A stretch of DNA of 64,000 nt, from assembly GCA_022457155.1 (NCBI GenBank), contig JAJGOT010000196.1, positions 124,001 through 188,000 on the forward strand. Reading direction: 5' to 3'. Below are positions 47,869-59,700 of the stretch, in pieces; position 1 is the first letter of the stretch, and the number at the start of each line of letters is the position of its first letter. A model generated the notes under the pieces. The model was not told where the DNA came from. It saw only the letters and a program-made list of their open reading frames with translations, and made no database searches. The position numbers were made by a program, and so were the translations under genes. This DNA is from Cladopsammia gracilis (Eukaryota > Cnidaria > Anthozoa > Scleractinia > Dendrophylliidae).

Positions 47869-50680
47869 TTAAAACTAACGACAGAAAAACGAAATTGCCC
47901 TAGCGATCGGGTAAAAGAAAAAAAAAAAGCGAAAAAGGAAGACACATAATTCTTATTCATTATTTAATATAAAGATAATTTTTAATGATACGTACCTTTT
48001 CCTACGGTCGTTTTCAGCATGTTTTGCTGGCAGCGGAGAGCCATCGAAGATGAAAACAGGAGTTATTTTGAACTCATTCAGAAGGACGATAAACTTAGTA
48101 ACAACTTCCAAGGACCTAAAGAAGAAACATTTCAATGTTTCGGACATCTATTTTAAAAGTATCGCTACGACTGGCAAAATATCTACTAACTTTCTGAATG
48201 TCCCATAACATTGGTAACTCAGAACGAGCGCTTTGTGCAACCAGCATGAGGCATCGACAGGCGCTGTTTGTCGCGAAAAATCGCGAAGAGAAACTCGCGA
48301 GGTATATTGTTTTCAAAAAGGCAACAATGTGTTAATTAAAATGTGTTAATTAAAAAAATTACCCGAACAGAAGACAAAATCGGGAAGATTTACGTTTTTT
48401 CCGACCTTCGAGCGCGTTCATCTCACCAACAAGCTAGATGTGAGATGTTTACATGTTAGCGCCCGATTGGGTACTGGCTCGAATTACAATTCTACCCAAC
48501 AGACGTCGCGGTCTTAGCACGGACACCACCTGCACCGAATGCAAAAAAAAAAATTAAAATAAAACGGAAGTTCATAAAGACTTTTGATGTTTTTACAAAT
48601 TTTGTCAGCAATGGCCTTAGTTTTGACGCATGTTGTTGCCAGTTGTTAGAGAAATTTTCGAGTGACCTTGAAATGATTATGCGTAAACACAACCAAACCA
48701 ACAAATGAAGTGGAAAGAAGCGATCTGATTGGTTTTGCAAACGGAGGCAAATGCACACGACAAATGAATGGGGTCAGTGTCTTGAAAAATTGTGGTTCTG
48801 CGTCGGTGTGGGGTGAAGCACGAGAATTTGGTTTTATCGACTTGAATCGATAAGGTAAATTCGCCACCGTATAAGCTTTCTCGAATATTTATAAGGTGGC
48901 CAATTTACTGTAGTTAAGGTTCTCAAAATTTAGCCCTTAATTGAAATTTTAAATACTTGATGCTCTCGACAAAACAATCCACGAATCCAAATTTGTGTGA
49001 GAAGCCTTCCCAATGCTTGCTAAATCTAAATTCTAAGCCGATTGCAAATCGTGCGAACCATTAAAAAGTATTCACTAGTTCCGTAAATATTATAAAATTC
49101 TCCAAAACCTGCACAAATCTCCAATGCTGCGTTTTCCATCATTTTTCGAAAATTACTGATCCAGTAGCTTGGTATCAGACTCCTTCCACATGAATTTCAA
49201 GGAACTGCAATACTTTTGCATCGATTTTTTTTCTGCTTAGAAGGGCTTTCAATTGGAGTAATTGACGGGATTATTTACTATTAAAGACTATGTAACAATG
49301 CAAGGACCACTTGAACAAACAGTAGCAAAATGTAGCTGGATCTTTGTGCACTCGGATCAGGATCAGCAATGAACTAAGGGATGGACCATTATGTTTTGAC
49401 GGGGGAAGGGGGAGGGTTGGAAAATTTGGAAATAAATTGTTTGCAGAAGTTAAAAACACTAAAATAAATTGTACGCAAGCAAAAAAATAAAGAAAAAAAT
49501 TGTTTGCTGAAAGTATGGCAGTTGGACAGAGACACACAAAAAAAAATTGTTTGCAGCAGGTGCCGCATACACTTCTTAATTCAAAGAAGCACTTTTCACC
49601 TCACTTTCTCTTTCGCTTTCGGCTATAAGTTCATGAATTTGGTCCCCAGTGATCATCATGAGCGTTGGTTTTACGTTGTTTTCAGTTGCCGCTACAAGTT
49701 TCTCAAGCTTACACTTTCTGAAGGCACTTTTGCAGAATTTTTCCACCGTTGGTATGTGGTATGTAATATGTTATTTTTGCCTCTGGATGTCACTTTAATG
49801 CTCTTAAATGTCTAAAATGTAAGTTCAACGAATTGTAACGTAATTTGCCCTACGAGTTATTATCTGTAGACCCTGAGGAAGAAAGCGGCTGTGCCTTTCG
49901 AAATATTGGATTAACAAATACAGCTTCCTTGTTTCTACCGTGAATTTGCCTTGTTTATTGCGTATGAATTTCTCTTGGCCAAAGTTAACCATCCTTACCC
50001 AACCTTGTGAGGTAGTTTCAATCGTACTAAGAATATAAACATTTTTCGACCATGATTCGCGCACTGAATTATGTTTCGTTCGTGATCCACAGTCTAAAAA
50101 AGTTGCGAGTTATTATTTGTAAGACCATGAAAAAGCAAGGCCGGGCTATGCCTTTGGTAATATTGGATATTTTACAAATATGGTCGTTTCCATTCCGTGG
50201 ATCAGCCTTGCTTTATTATCAAATCGTTTCATTATCTTATAGCTGATTAGATCGTTACGGTGGTCTTTTCAAATACAGTTACTTGTAAACAAGTTCCGCC
50301 CTTGTGTAAACACAGCATAAATAAGACCAATGTGTTCCCAAGCAAACGAATACCGAGGAAATCGCAAGTCACCCATGCAGTTTTTATTCTAAACAATTCT
50401 AAAATCCTGCCAAGATCTTTCTTCACTTCCCAAGCCTTCTCGGGGTACGAAATATGTATTTCAGAAAACGCTGCGCAGAGCCGCGCGCGCATATGGAGCT
50501 CGCGCGCATGAATCGGAAGATTGCCAGTTAAAAAGATGGCGTCATTTGTATTTTTCACCATTTTATTCGTTAAACTGTTTTCACTTGAAATAATTATTTT
50601 CTTAGGATGAATTAAGTCTTAAGAGGACTAAGAACTAAATATCAAGAAATAGTACAAATATTCTAATCTGACGCACAAAG

Positions 50681-53600
50681 ATGACGTACTTGGAGAACGT
50701 CACAAAGGGGGTTATTCATTCGGTAAGTCAAATTCAGTGTAGTAATTTGGTGAAACTTTCAGTAGCGAAACATCTGTAGATTTTGTGTCGCAGTTAAACA
50801 TGGCTTTAACAAAAGCACCAGGTAAGTAAACAAATTGTAACTTTTTTTTAATTTGAAGAAGAATGACCCGTTATGTCTCCCGCTTCTTTGTACAAAGTGA
50901 ATTTAAATAACTCAAAACGCTCCGATTTCGGTTTATACCGGATTTGCCATTTAGTTTTATAAACAGTTCTGTAAAATCAGCATTCCAACCGAAACAGCGG
51001 GAAGAGATGTCGCTTACTATTTGCCATTCGTTTTCCGGTCTTTGTTTTTCCCTTGTTATAACACTGGAACCGAGAGAAATTGTCTAATGGTAAGAAATAC
51101 TTCGATTGGTTCGTTTCAACCAGAATCGTATGACAACCTCTGAAGGTTGTCCACTAGTTCCAACTGAAATTCCCGGAAAAATCAACCGTACCATTCGCTT
51201 TCCAACCGAAACTACCGGTTTTCTTCATTTGTGTTGAGAATCGTTTTCAAAAGTGTGACCCCAGATACATCACGAGTCGATTTCTAAGAAGCCAAAAACG
51301 TTCGAGTTGTTTTTTGCTTTTATTTGTGCAGTTCTTGCGGCAGAGATACAAATAAATAACGAAATGAGAAAAGTGTTTCCACATCTTTACTATTATTGTC
51401 CAGTGACCGAGTCAGTGATGGTGTTTCCGCTACAATTTTTTACAGTATTTTTCAACTTTTCAGAGCTGTAATTTGGAGTTAAATTTCTTCTACAAAACAT
51501 TTGTCATATCTCCCGATACAAAAAAATGGATGTTATCGTAAAAATGATGTTAAACAGGACGATTCGCAACGACGATGGTTAGTGTAACAATGTTTCGCTA
51601 AAGGTTGATGCCGTGTAAAACATGGGTGTACGGACGATTTTCTCCGCAATTTTTGCGTTGCGAGTATATTTGAATCAGCTTCAAAAACGTAATTGCAGCC
51701 TGTTGACCCAACAAAATATTGTCCGCGCGGCGCTGTAACATCACACAGAATAAAATTTGACAAAGTTCTTTGATTTTCGTTTTGTGATTGGCAATTTGAT
51801 GGGTTGTCGATTTCTAAACCAATGATATACGTGTATATACTTTTAAGATGCACTTATAAGTGACATTTTTGGGTTAAATTTTATTGCAAAGTAACTTTTT
51901 GCAAAGAATAGTTTTCCCAGGTCAGTTTCAATATGCAGCAACGGAAAAATATTAAATAGATCAGTAAAAAGAAAGCGTTTATTCGTGAAATCATCACGCT
52001 AAAAAGCGAATTGCGATAAAACTAAAACAAATAATGTTTATTAATTTAAAACGTTTACAGGGTTTATCTATGCGGCTGAGCCTTACAACTTAAAATAAAA
52101 TAAAAATGAAATTTACGTGGACACGGCGGAAAAACCGCTGATTGGCTGATTGTTATGACGTAAAACGCATCATGAAAGCATTAATGCGGTTGCGTGAAGC
52201 TTTCTCGGAGAAAAATTCTTCAAAATGGCGGAGAGCTTCGATGCTCGTATAAGCACGGAAAGTTTGACTTCGCATGTTCAGCCGTTTTTACGCCCTGTCA
52301 TTTACGTGATCATTTCAGAGTAATGGTACCGTTATAAAAATTTGAGACTAATATATTCATAAGATATGTTCTAAAAACGCGTCATTTACAGACCGTGAGC
52401 GCGAAGACACATTGCTGGAAAGAAATTAAAGTCGTTTTGAAACGTTCAGTCTTACATTTAAAAAGAGATTGTCTACTGCTATAACGCAAAGAGCGACCAT
52501 GCGTTGATGCCTGAGTCGTCGGGATAAGATTGCAAAGGCGGGATTTGGGCTCCTTGATCTTGTCGAATGTTTCCGCGCACTGTGCCTCTCTCCTTGCATG
52601 AAATGTCGTACACCCAGAGATTTCGAGGCCTTCGTGATAATGGAGCGAAGGATAGATAATACGAAATGTGCGCTTTTGGAGGCCTCTCAATTCTGTCTGA
52701 CAGTTGGACAGACAGAGATGAATGCCACAGGCCGGGCAGCAATATTCCATCAACCTCATCCAGGTCGAATGAAATTACAGGTTCCGAAGAGGTGCAGGCC
52801 TACTGCGAACCGGAAGCCATTGAGACACGCTTTGCCCCATGCAGTTTGACACACTGTTGGCGATCTGAGAGGAAGCTACAAGTCCATGGGATGATAGAGT
52901 AGCATGACCGAAAACAATTTCTAGTATAGACTACATGTAATACAGTATTTACTTTTTTTGTAGGTGGAAGATTATTTCAAAAAGCAATGGACTCGGTCCT
53001 TAAAGAGAAGGACATTGAAAAGCAGGTATTGGTTGTATTGTTTTTTTATTTTGTCATCGAAACTGGTTGTCTGTCATATCTCTATCACTTTTAGTAAGAA
53101 CGTTGAATAAGTTTCATAGCCTGACGTGTAATAAATGCGTTTTATTTATATTATAGAACATTATATTATTTACAATACCTGTGTGAACCACCGTGTGATG
53201 ATTGGCTCAGAGATACATGTATATGTTTTTTTTTTAAAAAGAGTACAAGAAATTCTCTATTTTCGAATTGCCCACAATACACTTTGTTTGCCCCCCAAAT
53301 TTTGCATACACTATTGTTTTTTAAATGTTCTTGGGAGGACTGCATATTCCCAAGAGCATTTCAAAACAATAGTTTTATGAATTTGGGGGGCAAACAAAGT
53401 ATATTATGGGTAATACGAAAATAGAGAATAAAGATGAAGTAATAGGTAACATTTGTCAAACTTTTGGAGCTGCGGGTTCTCAAAACAGCTCAGGTAAATT
53501 AAGGCATGGGCCTCCAGCTATTTCACTCAAAAAAGCCAGGGGGTGGTCTATCTTCTGAGGCTTTGGCCATGAGAACTCCAATTTTTGGTTGACTAAAGAT

Positions 53601-54575
53601 TTTGCAAGTTTGGACATTTTAGCACGCAGCACGCAGATTATATGCAAATTAGGTCACGTGACCTGTCAGGGTTACAATCCATGTAAGAAGTAGGCAGTTC
53701 TCTATTGTTCCGCTGCATTTCGCTTTCCCCACATAAGAATGTTTAGATTTTCGTACTGAGAATACGTCAACCTATGGACAACATGCTTTTGAAATAAAAT
53801 TTACTGAAACTTTATTTTAAAGCGATGTTTCTTTTGTGTTACAAGATTTCAGCCAATCGTAAGACTCCAAAACAATGGACAAGAAAGACTTCTAATTTTC
53901 CATGTTCCCCACATAGAATTTTTGTTGCATTAAAAATCATAATAGTTTTCACTAAAAGGGAATCAATTAGTAAACTAGAGAAAAATAAATGCGCTGCCTA
54001 ATGAAGTTATGGTAGATTTTCATGTTTTATCCAATGAGGTGGACGGTTTCAACAATAGCACAATTCACACCTTTCTGCATTCCGTGCATTTGTGTTGCCT
54101 ACTTCTTACACGGATTGTTACTTAAAAATATTTCAAGCAAAATGGCAACACTTTTTACCAATACCTGGAGGCTGCCAGAAGTTTTATGATTTCAAGGCTA
54201 TTATGTACTTCATTTCTGCGCTTTTAATAATAAATTACTATTACGGGGGACTGGGTACTAGTACAAATTACCGTTTATTTTCAGCTTTTTTGTTGTTGTT
54301 CTTGGGACTTATCTCACTTATCTGGTAGCAATAACATTTGATTATCATCAACTATCATACACCTTATGATCGAAGATTAACGTTGAATATTTTTTCATTG
54401 TTAGAAACAATCAACAGAGGAGACCGTGACTCAGGAAGAGTCGTTAAAACTTAAACAGCTTCAACAGGAACTGGAAATTGCAAAGGAAGCAAAGGCGGTT
54501 CTACAAAACAAGCTGTCAAAACAAATCAAAGAAAAAACAGAGTTATGGGGATCAATCAAAATGCAGAAAAGTGAG
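50681..54575 (+). CDS. Gene 3: headless myosin-rod-like protein, 5' part
   Basis: Four exons match the start of gene 2: 50681-50722 (optional upstream ATG), 50794-50821 (ATG at 50800), 52964-53025 and 54405-54575. Splice sites and phases are identical to gene 2, with two clear substitutions (KDIEKQ for KDIEQQ, and AKAVLQ for AKVVLQ). The expected fourth exon (ATC CAT TGC TTG..., 25921 in gene 2) is not found. The collinear sequence stops at 55187 inside intron 3 and foreign repeat-rich sequence runs to the end of the window. Either the remaining exons lie more than 8.8 kb downstream, giving one very long intron, or the gene is broken. Nothing in the visible exons is damaged. Confidence 0.75.
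52120..52299. mobile_element. 180-bp insertion private to unit 3
   Basis: It is flanked by a perfect 9-bp repeat ATTTACGTG (52111-52119, 52300-52308). The matching unit 1 site near 23,008 has a single copy. Termini are GACA and TGTC. It includes AAAATGGCGGAGAGC, start-codon-like but without an open frame of note. Confidence 0.75.
52382..52759 (-). pseudogene. LINE 3' ORF fragment, gene 3 intron
   Basis: Counterpart of 23091-23459 with the same frame break and a few extra bases near its 3' end. Confidence 0.65.
53252..53429. mobile_element. Palindromic MITE, family copy 3
   Basis: Unit counterpart of 23955-24132, in intron 2 of gene 3. Confidence 0.7.
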
Positions 54576-55198
54576 GTAAAATGAAGTGTAAAGTGAACTG
54601 CTGTATATCTCTCCTGGCACAATTAACCTTTAGAAACAGGACCGTTTGCAGTTATTTTGATTCTAGGGTAACATAATAAAGCAAACCAAACTAGAATTCG
54701 GTGTCAGTATAAACATGCATGACACAAATATATTTACAATGTACAGGTTCTTGTATAAAAAACCCTGCAGTGACGACAACGTTACAGCCGTAAAAACATC
54801 CGGGAAATAGGACGTGGACCTACTATTAATCTACAACTCTGGAAATGATTGCTTGACATTCACAAAAGACTGAGATTTCTTGAATTGTACTCATCAACAG
54901 ATTTACACCTTTTTAAAATGATCATCTTTTTCAGTTCAAATTTATATCGCAGAGCAAAGTTTTACACGTGATATCACTGATTAATTACGCCTGGCTTCTA
55001 TATGATCGCCACCGTCACTACGATCTCTGCGATCGTTGAAAAAAGTTCAGCAATCGTGAGATCATTGGAAACCCGTAACAATGATATAGAAACCATTGGC
55101 TTTTATTATTTGTCAAACCAGTCGGTGAAGCTCAGTTGAATATTGAGAAGGGGAGGAAAGTTTAAATAGATTCGAATAGATGTATCACTGGAAAAGTT

Positions 55199-55600
55199 GA
55201 AAATTTACATGGACATGTAAATCCAATTTACAAAATGTAAATCTGGATTTACATGATTTGTAAATTGTAATTAACATATTAAGGATTTGTAAAAAACAAT
55301 TTACATGTTATTTACATGTTTCAATAGATCATGTAAATGTACTGTAAATAGTGATTTACAGGGTCGTTTTCTGGGATTATAATTTGAAGAACATGTAAAT
55401 AACATGTAAATTTTTTTAGGTAGATTTACAGTATCTTCGTTTGTAAATAACATGTAAATGTTTGGAATTATCCTGTAAATAACATGTAAATGTCTTTACC
55501 ACAAATGGGGCTGTTGAAACCCTGTAAATTAAATTTACATGTTTTATTGGATCATGTAAATGTACCGTAAATAGTGATTTAAGTAAGTGAGAAAAGGAGG
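55199..55600. repeat. ATGTAAAT-rich subterminal repeat tract
   Basis: It has many spaced copies of ATGTAAAT and its complement, with GGGCTGTTGAAACCCTGTAA near 55509 and GAGGGCTATTGAAACTG near 55597. These are inverse forms of the 63524-64000 repeat. The spacing is irregular. Confidence 0.75.
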
Positions 55601-55679
55601 GCTATTGAAACTGTGTACTGTGGAGTCTCAGTATCGAACTTCTGGATAACTAGAACTAAAGGCTGTTTCCCCTGCTTCA

Positions 55680-55920
55680 CTCTATTGTAATTATTCGTTA
55701 CCCCCAATAACTTGAAGGTCCATGCAGGTCCTCTTTCCAGATCGAATTGGAATTTAGAATGTTGGTTTTTTAGGACAGGGGAAAACCGTAGTACCTCTCG
55801 GAGCAAGGAGAGAACCAGCAACAAACTCAACCCACATATGACGCCGGGACCGAGGATCGAATCCGGGCCACATTGGTGGGAGGCGAGTTCTCTCACCACT
55901 ACACCACCCCTGCTCCCCTA
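55680..55920 (-). mobile_element. tRNA-derived SINE
   Basis: On the minus strand the head reads GGGGTGGTGTAGTGGTGAGA (A box), then GGATTCGATCC (B box), followed by a body with GGTTCTCTCCTTGCTCCGAG, ACGGTTTTCCCC and AAAAACCAACATTC. This body resembles SINEs common in cnidarians and other invertebrates. Its open frame (PGVICGLSLLLVLS) is a familiar SINE artefact. Confidence 0.75.
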
Positions 55921-56733
55921 AAAGCCATACAATCGGATTTCATCGAAACTTCCAACTTTTATCGATGGTAACTTCTTTACTATCTATAGCTTAAAATGCA
56001 CTTATTGAAAACTACATATTTATGGAATCCATATATGTAAAAACCATGTAATTGTAAAAGGGAGACGCTAGAAACTGTGTAACAATGAATCATGTAACCC
56101 TTTAAAAGTCGTGTAAATGAAAATAGCGAGACCAGGAGCAGATTGATAAACACATGGGATAAATCCCTGTAAAAGAAGCGCTTGAGCGTGCACTCGGGCC
56201 GGCATATTGTTGATTGCCGGCGTCATTCGGGAAATAAAACTGCAACAACAGACAGAGCCAACGTCAAGATTACTTAGCGTTCGGTATTGGTAGAATAGCT
56301 TAACGAATAATAAAAGTACGAATAATTTATTTGAAAATGATGTCGCGCATGTGACGCGTGACGCGTGACACGCGACAGAATTCTCATGGAAAACAAGGCG
56401 GTCCCCTTATTGAAATTGTTCCAGCACTGATAAAGTAAAAACTAAAATAATAAAATAGGCCAACTTTAAATTGCGAAGAGTGATTCGTAGAAGTCTGAAA
56501 AGTTGCGTATTCTATTCCAAATGTTCAGGTTCAGTGGGTTGAGTAAATGGCTGATATGTCATCAGCACCTGAAAACGTTTACCCTTTACGAGGATCCTGA
56601 TCGATCCTGGGGTTTTTCAGTTATTCTAGGAGCGCAATTCCATAAGCAGAAGCAAGATTCTCCTCAGCCGACTCCTTGAAAACGGGGAAGTTAATTCTTC
56701 AAAATCTTTAGGGCGTATGAAAGGGTACAATCT

Positions 56734-59700
56734 ATGTCCTTATACATGACGCATCTACCTCGGATTAATATAAGGCCGCTGACCCGAAGGCAGCGAAGGC
56801 GGGATATTTCAACGGTCAATGGCGGTCGAATTTTGACTTCTGGCGAGGCTTCGGGCCTTAAAACGGTTTTATTCAGTGGAAATCTCAATACAAAACGCCG
56901 TAAAAGAATGAAGAAGAACCCACGCATCTTTGCAGGTATGTTTTACCGCTGGGTAGCGTTTCGATTTAATTTGTACAGTCAACCATGCGTGCATTTCTGG
57001 CATGATTCTGCTTGTAACTCAAATGTGCACAATGTTTGTTCAGATTCAATTGATTTTCGAAATGCTAAATGCTCAAATCAGTCTAGTTTCATAAAATTGG
57101 TGGGATATTTCACTTTAAACTGTCACAACTTGATAGAAAATGAATCGAAACAGATCTGAGAAATACACATGGTACATTTTATAGAGGGTTACAAGAACAC
57201 ATGTCAATACATGAACGCTCGTTGATATTTACAATAAGTTTATACCTGCAAAGCTTTACAAAACATGAAGGGGGCTTGTTCTCATGGCGGTTGCCTTTAC
57301 TTGGAAATACCTTGAATGCTTCAAGCTGTTTGTAAGCTTATATGTACATGTATAACTGATAAAATATTTAAATCATTAAAACAACAACATTAAGTTTAAA
57401 TTAAGCTTAAATGTGCAGATTGTATTGTGACTGGTCAGTATAAATATGTACTTATTGACTAAGTGGGAGGGCCGGATGGGAAAATATTTGTATTTGTATT
57501 GCAGATTATATTGTGACTGGTCAGTATAAATATGTACTTATTGACTAAGTGGGAGGGCCGGATGGGAAAATATTTGGCTCGAGGTCATGGCGTGCGAGGT
57601 CCGTGCACCATGACCGAGAGCCAAATATTTTCCCATCCGGCCCGACCTAACTTAGTCAATAAGCATTTTATCATATGACCAATTTGGAGACAAAATTACT
57701 TGGAATTTTAATGCGCGCGGACGTCCGCTTTTGTAGTAGGGCCGTACGCCTTTTTCCGGCCTCGCTCGCCCAAATGCGTACGGCCCTCATACGGGACTTT
57801 CATCAATGGTTTTGCAAAGGAAAGGTTCGCAGGGCTGTACGGGTCATATGATAATATAGGTTATTCAGCGAAAAGTTGTGTAATATGCTTTGTATTTTTA
57901 CATGTCAGGTGAGAAAAAATAAAAGCCGACAAGTTAAAATGCCCACCCCCATTACACAACTTTCTGCTGATTAAATTGTTTGTTATACATGTACATGTTA
58001 TTATATAGTTTACAGATTATTACTACTATGCAGCAATCATCTTTTCCAAAATCTAAGTTTTTGAAAAAAATTACTGTTTACCCTAGCCTATGGTCAGACA
58101 AGTGTAATAAATAAAGGTTATTCAGCGTGAAGCTGTGTAATATGGCTGAGTATTTTTACAAGGCTTAAAAAAATCAAAACTGACGAGTAAAAATACCCAG
58201 CTGTTACTCAACTTTTTGCTGAATAAGTTCATTATTTTTAGATGTAAATAGTTCGTAATGTAATAAATAGATGCAAATAGTTCGTAATGTAATATAGTGC
58301 ACGACCCCACGAGCTTTCTAGCTTTAATACCCATCGTGCTTAAAGTGCCCCTGCGATCAAATTTTATAATTGTTTTTTATTTCATTTTTGGAAAGGAAAT
58401 ATTGTAATTACTGACCAGCCCAAACCGTTTTTCAATCTGATCATGGGAAAGCGGTTTTTTATGACTGTACTTTTCTCGTTTTTACGGCCGCCATTACATT
58501 TGCATGTTCCAGTAGTTTCAAAAGAAGCCAGAGAAAGTGACGTCAAAGACTCGCTGGCTTAAAATTGCAGCGTGTGAATACAGCTTCTTTAGTATGCAAA
58601 ACACGAGTTTGGCAATCTGAAAGCTCAAAATTCCCGTGCCGCATACTAAATAAGCTGTATTCACACACTGCAGTTTTAAGCCAGTGAGTCTTTGACGTCA
58701 CTTTCTCTGGCTTCTCTTGAAACTACTGGAACATGCAAATGTAATGGCGGCCGTGAAAATGAGTAAAGTACAATCGAATAAAACCGCTTTCCCGCTATCA
58801 GATTGAAAAACGGTTTGGACTGGGCAGTAATTACAATATTTTCTTTCAAAAAATGAAATAAAAACAATTATAAAATTTGATCGCAGGGGCACTTTAAATA
58901 ACAGTTACTTACTTATTATACAACAGTAACCTCCTAAAACTAAGTTTTTGAAACTGCTTTACCTAACGCATGGTCAGAAGAGTGTAATAACGTGTCATAT
59001 TTGAACTCAATTTGATGCGTATTTGCACTCTGAATGCTATGTCAAATAATAACTTGGCATATTTGACTTGTTTTGCTGCTAATTCTTGCCATCAAATGCT
59101 ATGTTGTGTTATAAATCAAAGTCATTATAGACTTAAGATTTTGGACTCCAGACTGAGTATAAAATGCTGACTATATTAATATACAGTTGTAAGACCAAAA
59201 CTATTTTTTAGTGCCTACAGCGGTGTGCAGCTATGATTACAGATTAAATATGTTCACAGTTATCCTGTGTGATTGTGAAAAATAGAATACATCTACTTGA
59301 AGGCTTGCATCTGTAGTAGGACAGTTTTACAGCAGATTGCTTGATAGATTAAGTCATAAATTAGGATCAAGTGACAGTTTTGGTCTCAGTCTGCATTTTT
59401 ATACCCACTGCACTTGATACAAATGTACCTAATATGCACTTATGCCAGTCTGTAATCTGCAGTCTGAATTTTAAAACATCCAAGATTGTAACTTGGTTGA
59501 TCACCTAAAGACAGTAATCTTACATAAAAATAACCGGTTGGTCTTGATGAGTCAGAGTGGGATTGACTTGAGTTGTACATCGTACTATGGAGTATTAAAG
59601 TTAAAAATTATTGGTCGCCTCTCTGCACATTATTCAAAATGAATGTTTATACACTGTAATTGTGAATGGATTGTATCATTCTTTTCAAACTCCCAATGTG

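Larger units (their letters stand above)
45700..48293 (-). pseudogene. EXO1/XPG-family nuclease fragment inside a transposon
   Basis: Minus-strand exons: 48191-48293 (SRQTAPVDASCWLHKALV), 47996-48115 (FIVLLNEFKITPVFIFDGS, PLPAKHAENDRRKR), 46979-47102 (EEQARKAEALEEQGNTSEAR) and 45700-46032 (VLFKLD, then MCIVAGCNYLKNIRGIGIKR). The first three splice in phase 2, 2 and 0, which supports one gene. They follow the order of the XPG N-region and I-region of exonuclease 1. Two expected parts are missing: the N-terminal methionine exon, and the exon carrying the YEADAQLAYL and EDSDLL-type glutamate and aspartate motifs, which I cannot find between 46033 and 46978. The usual GCDYL reads GCNYL, losing a metal-binding Asp. 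The copy is probably inactive. It lies wholly within the 42146-48532 transposon, so it looks like element cargo, not a host gene. Confidence 0.7.
42146..48532. mobile_element. 6.4-kb TIR transposon carrying an XPG nuclease
   Basis: The ends are imperfect inverted repeats, 21 of 25 matching: CAGGTGGTGTGCGCACTAAG on the left, and CAGGTGGTGTCCGTGCTAAG as the complement of the right end. Flanks are a 9-bp direct repeat CACCGAATG (42137-42145 and 48533-48541). Unit 1 has the uninterrupted target near 19,434, an empty-site control. Contents: a short plus-strand open start at 42198-42235 (MAEKSAGEGDFS) with a good donor, the minus-strand XPG-family nuclease, and three nested elements (42779-44271, 44710-44982, 46252-46426), with a TTAA element at 47185. 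I see no DDE transposase. XPG nucleases are known as cargo of some Academ-group transposons, but those are described with shorter target duplications, so superfamily assignment stays open. Confidence 0.8.

Noticed and set aside
55579..55899. Minus-strand 106-codon protein (PGVICGLSLLLVLS...)
   Set aside because: It is read from a tRNA-derived SINE with A and B boxes; such frames are common annotation artefacts.
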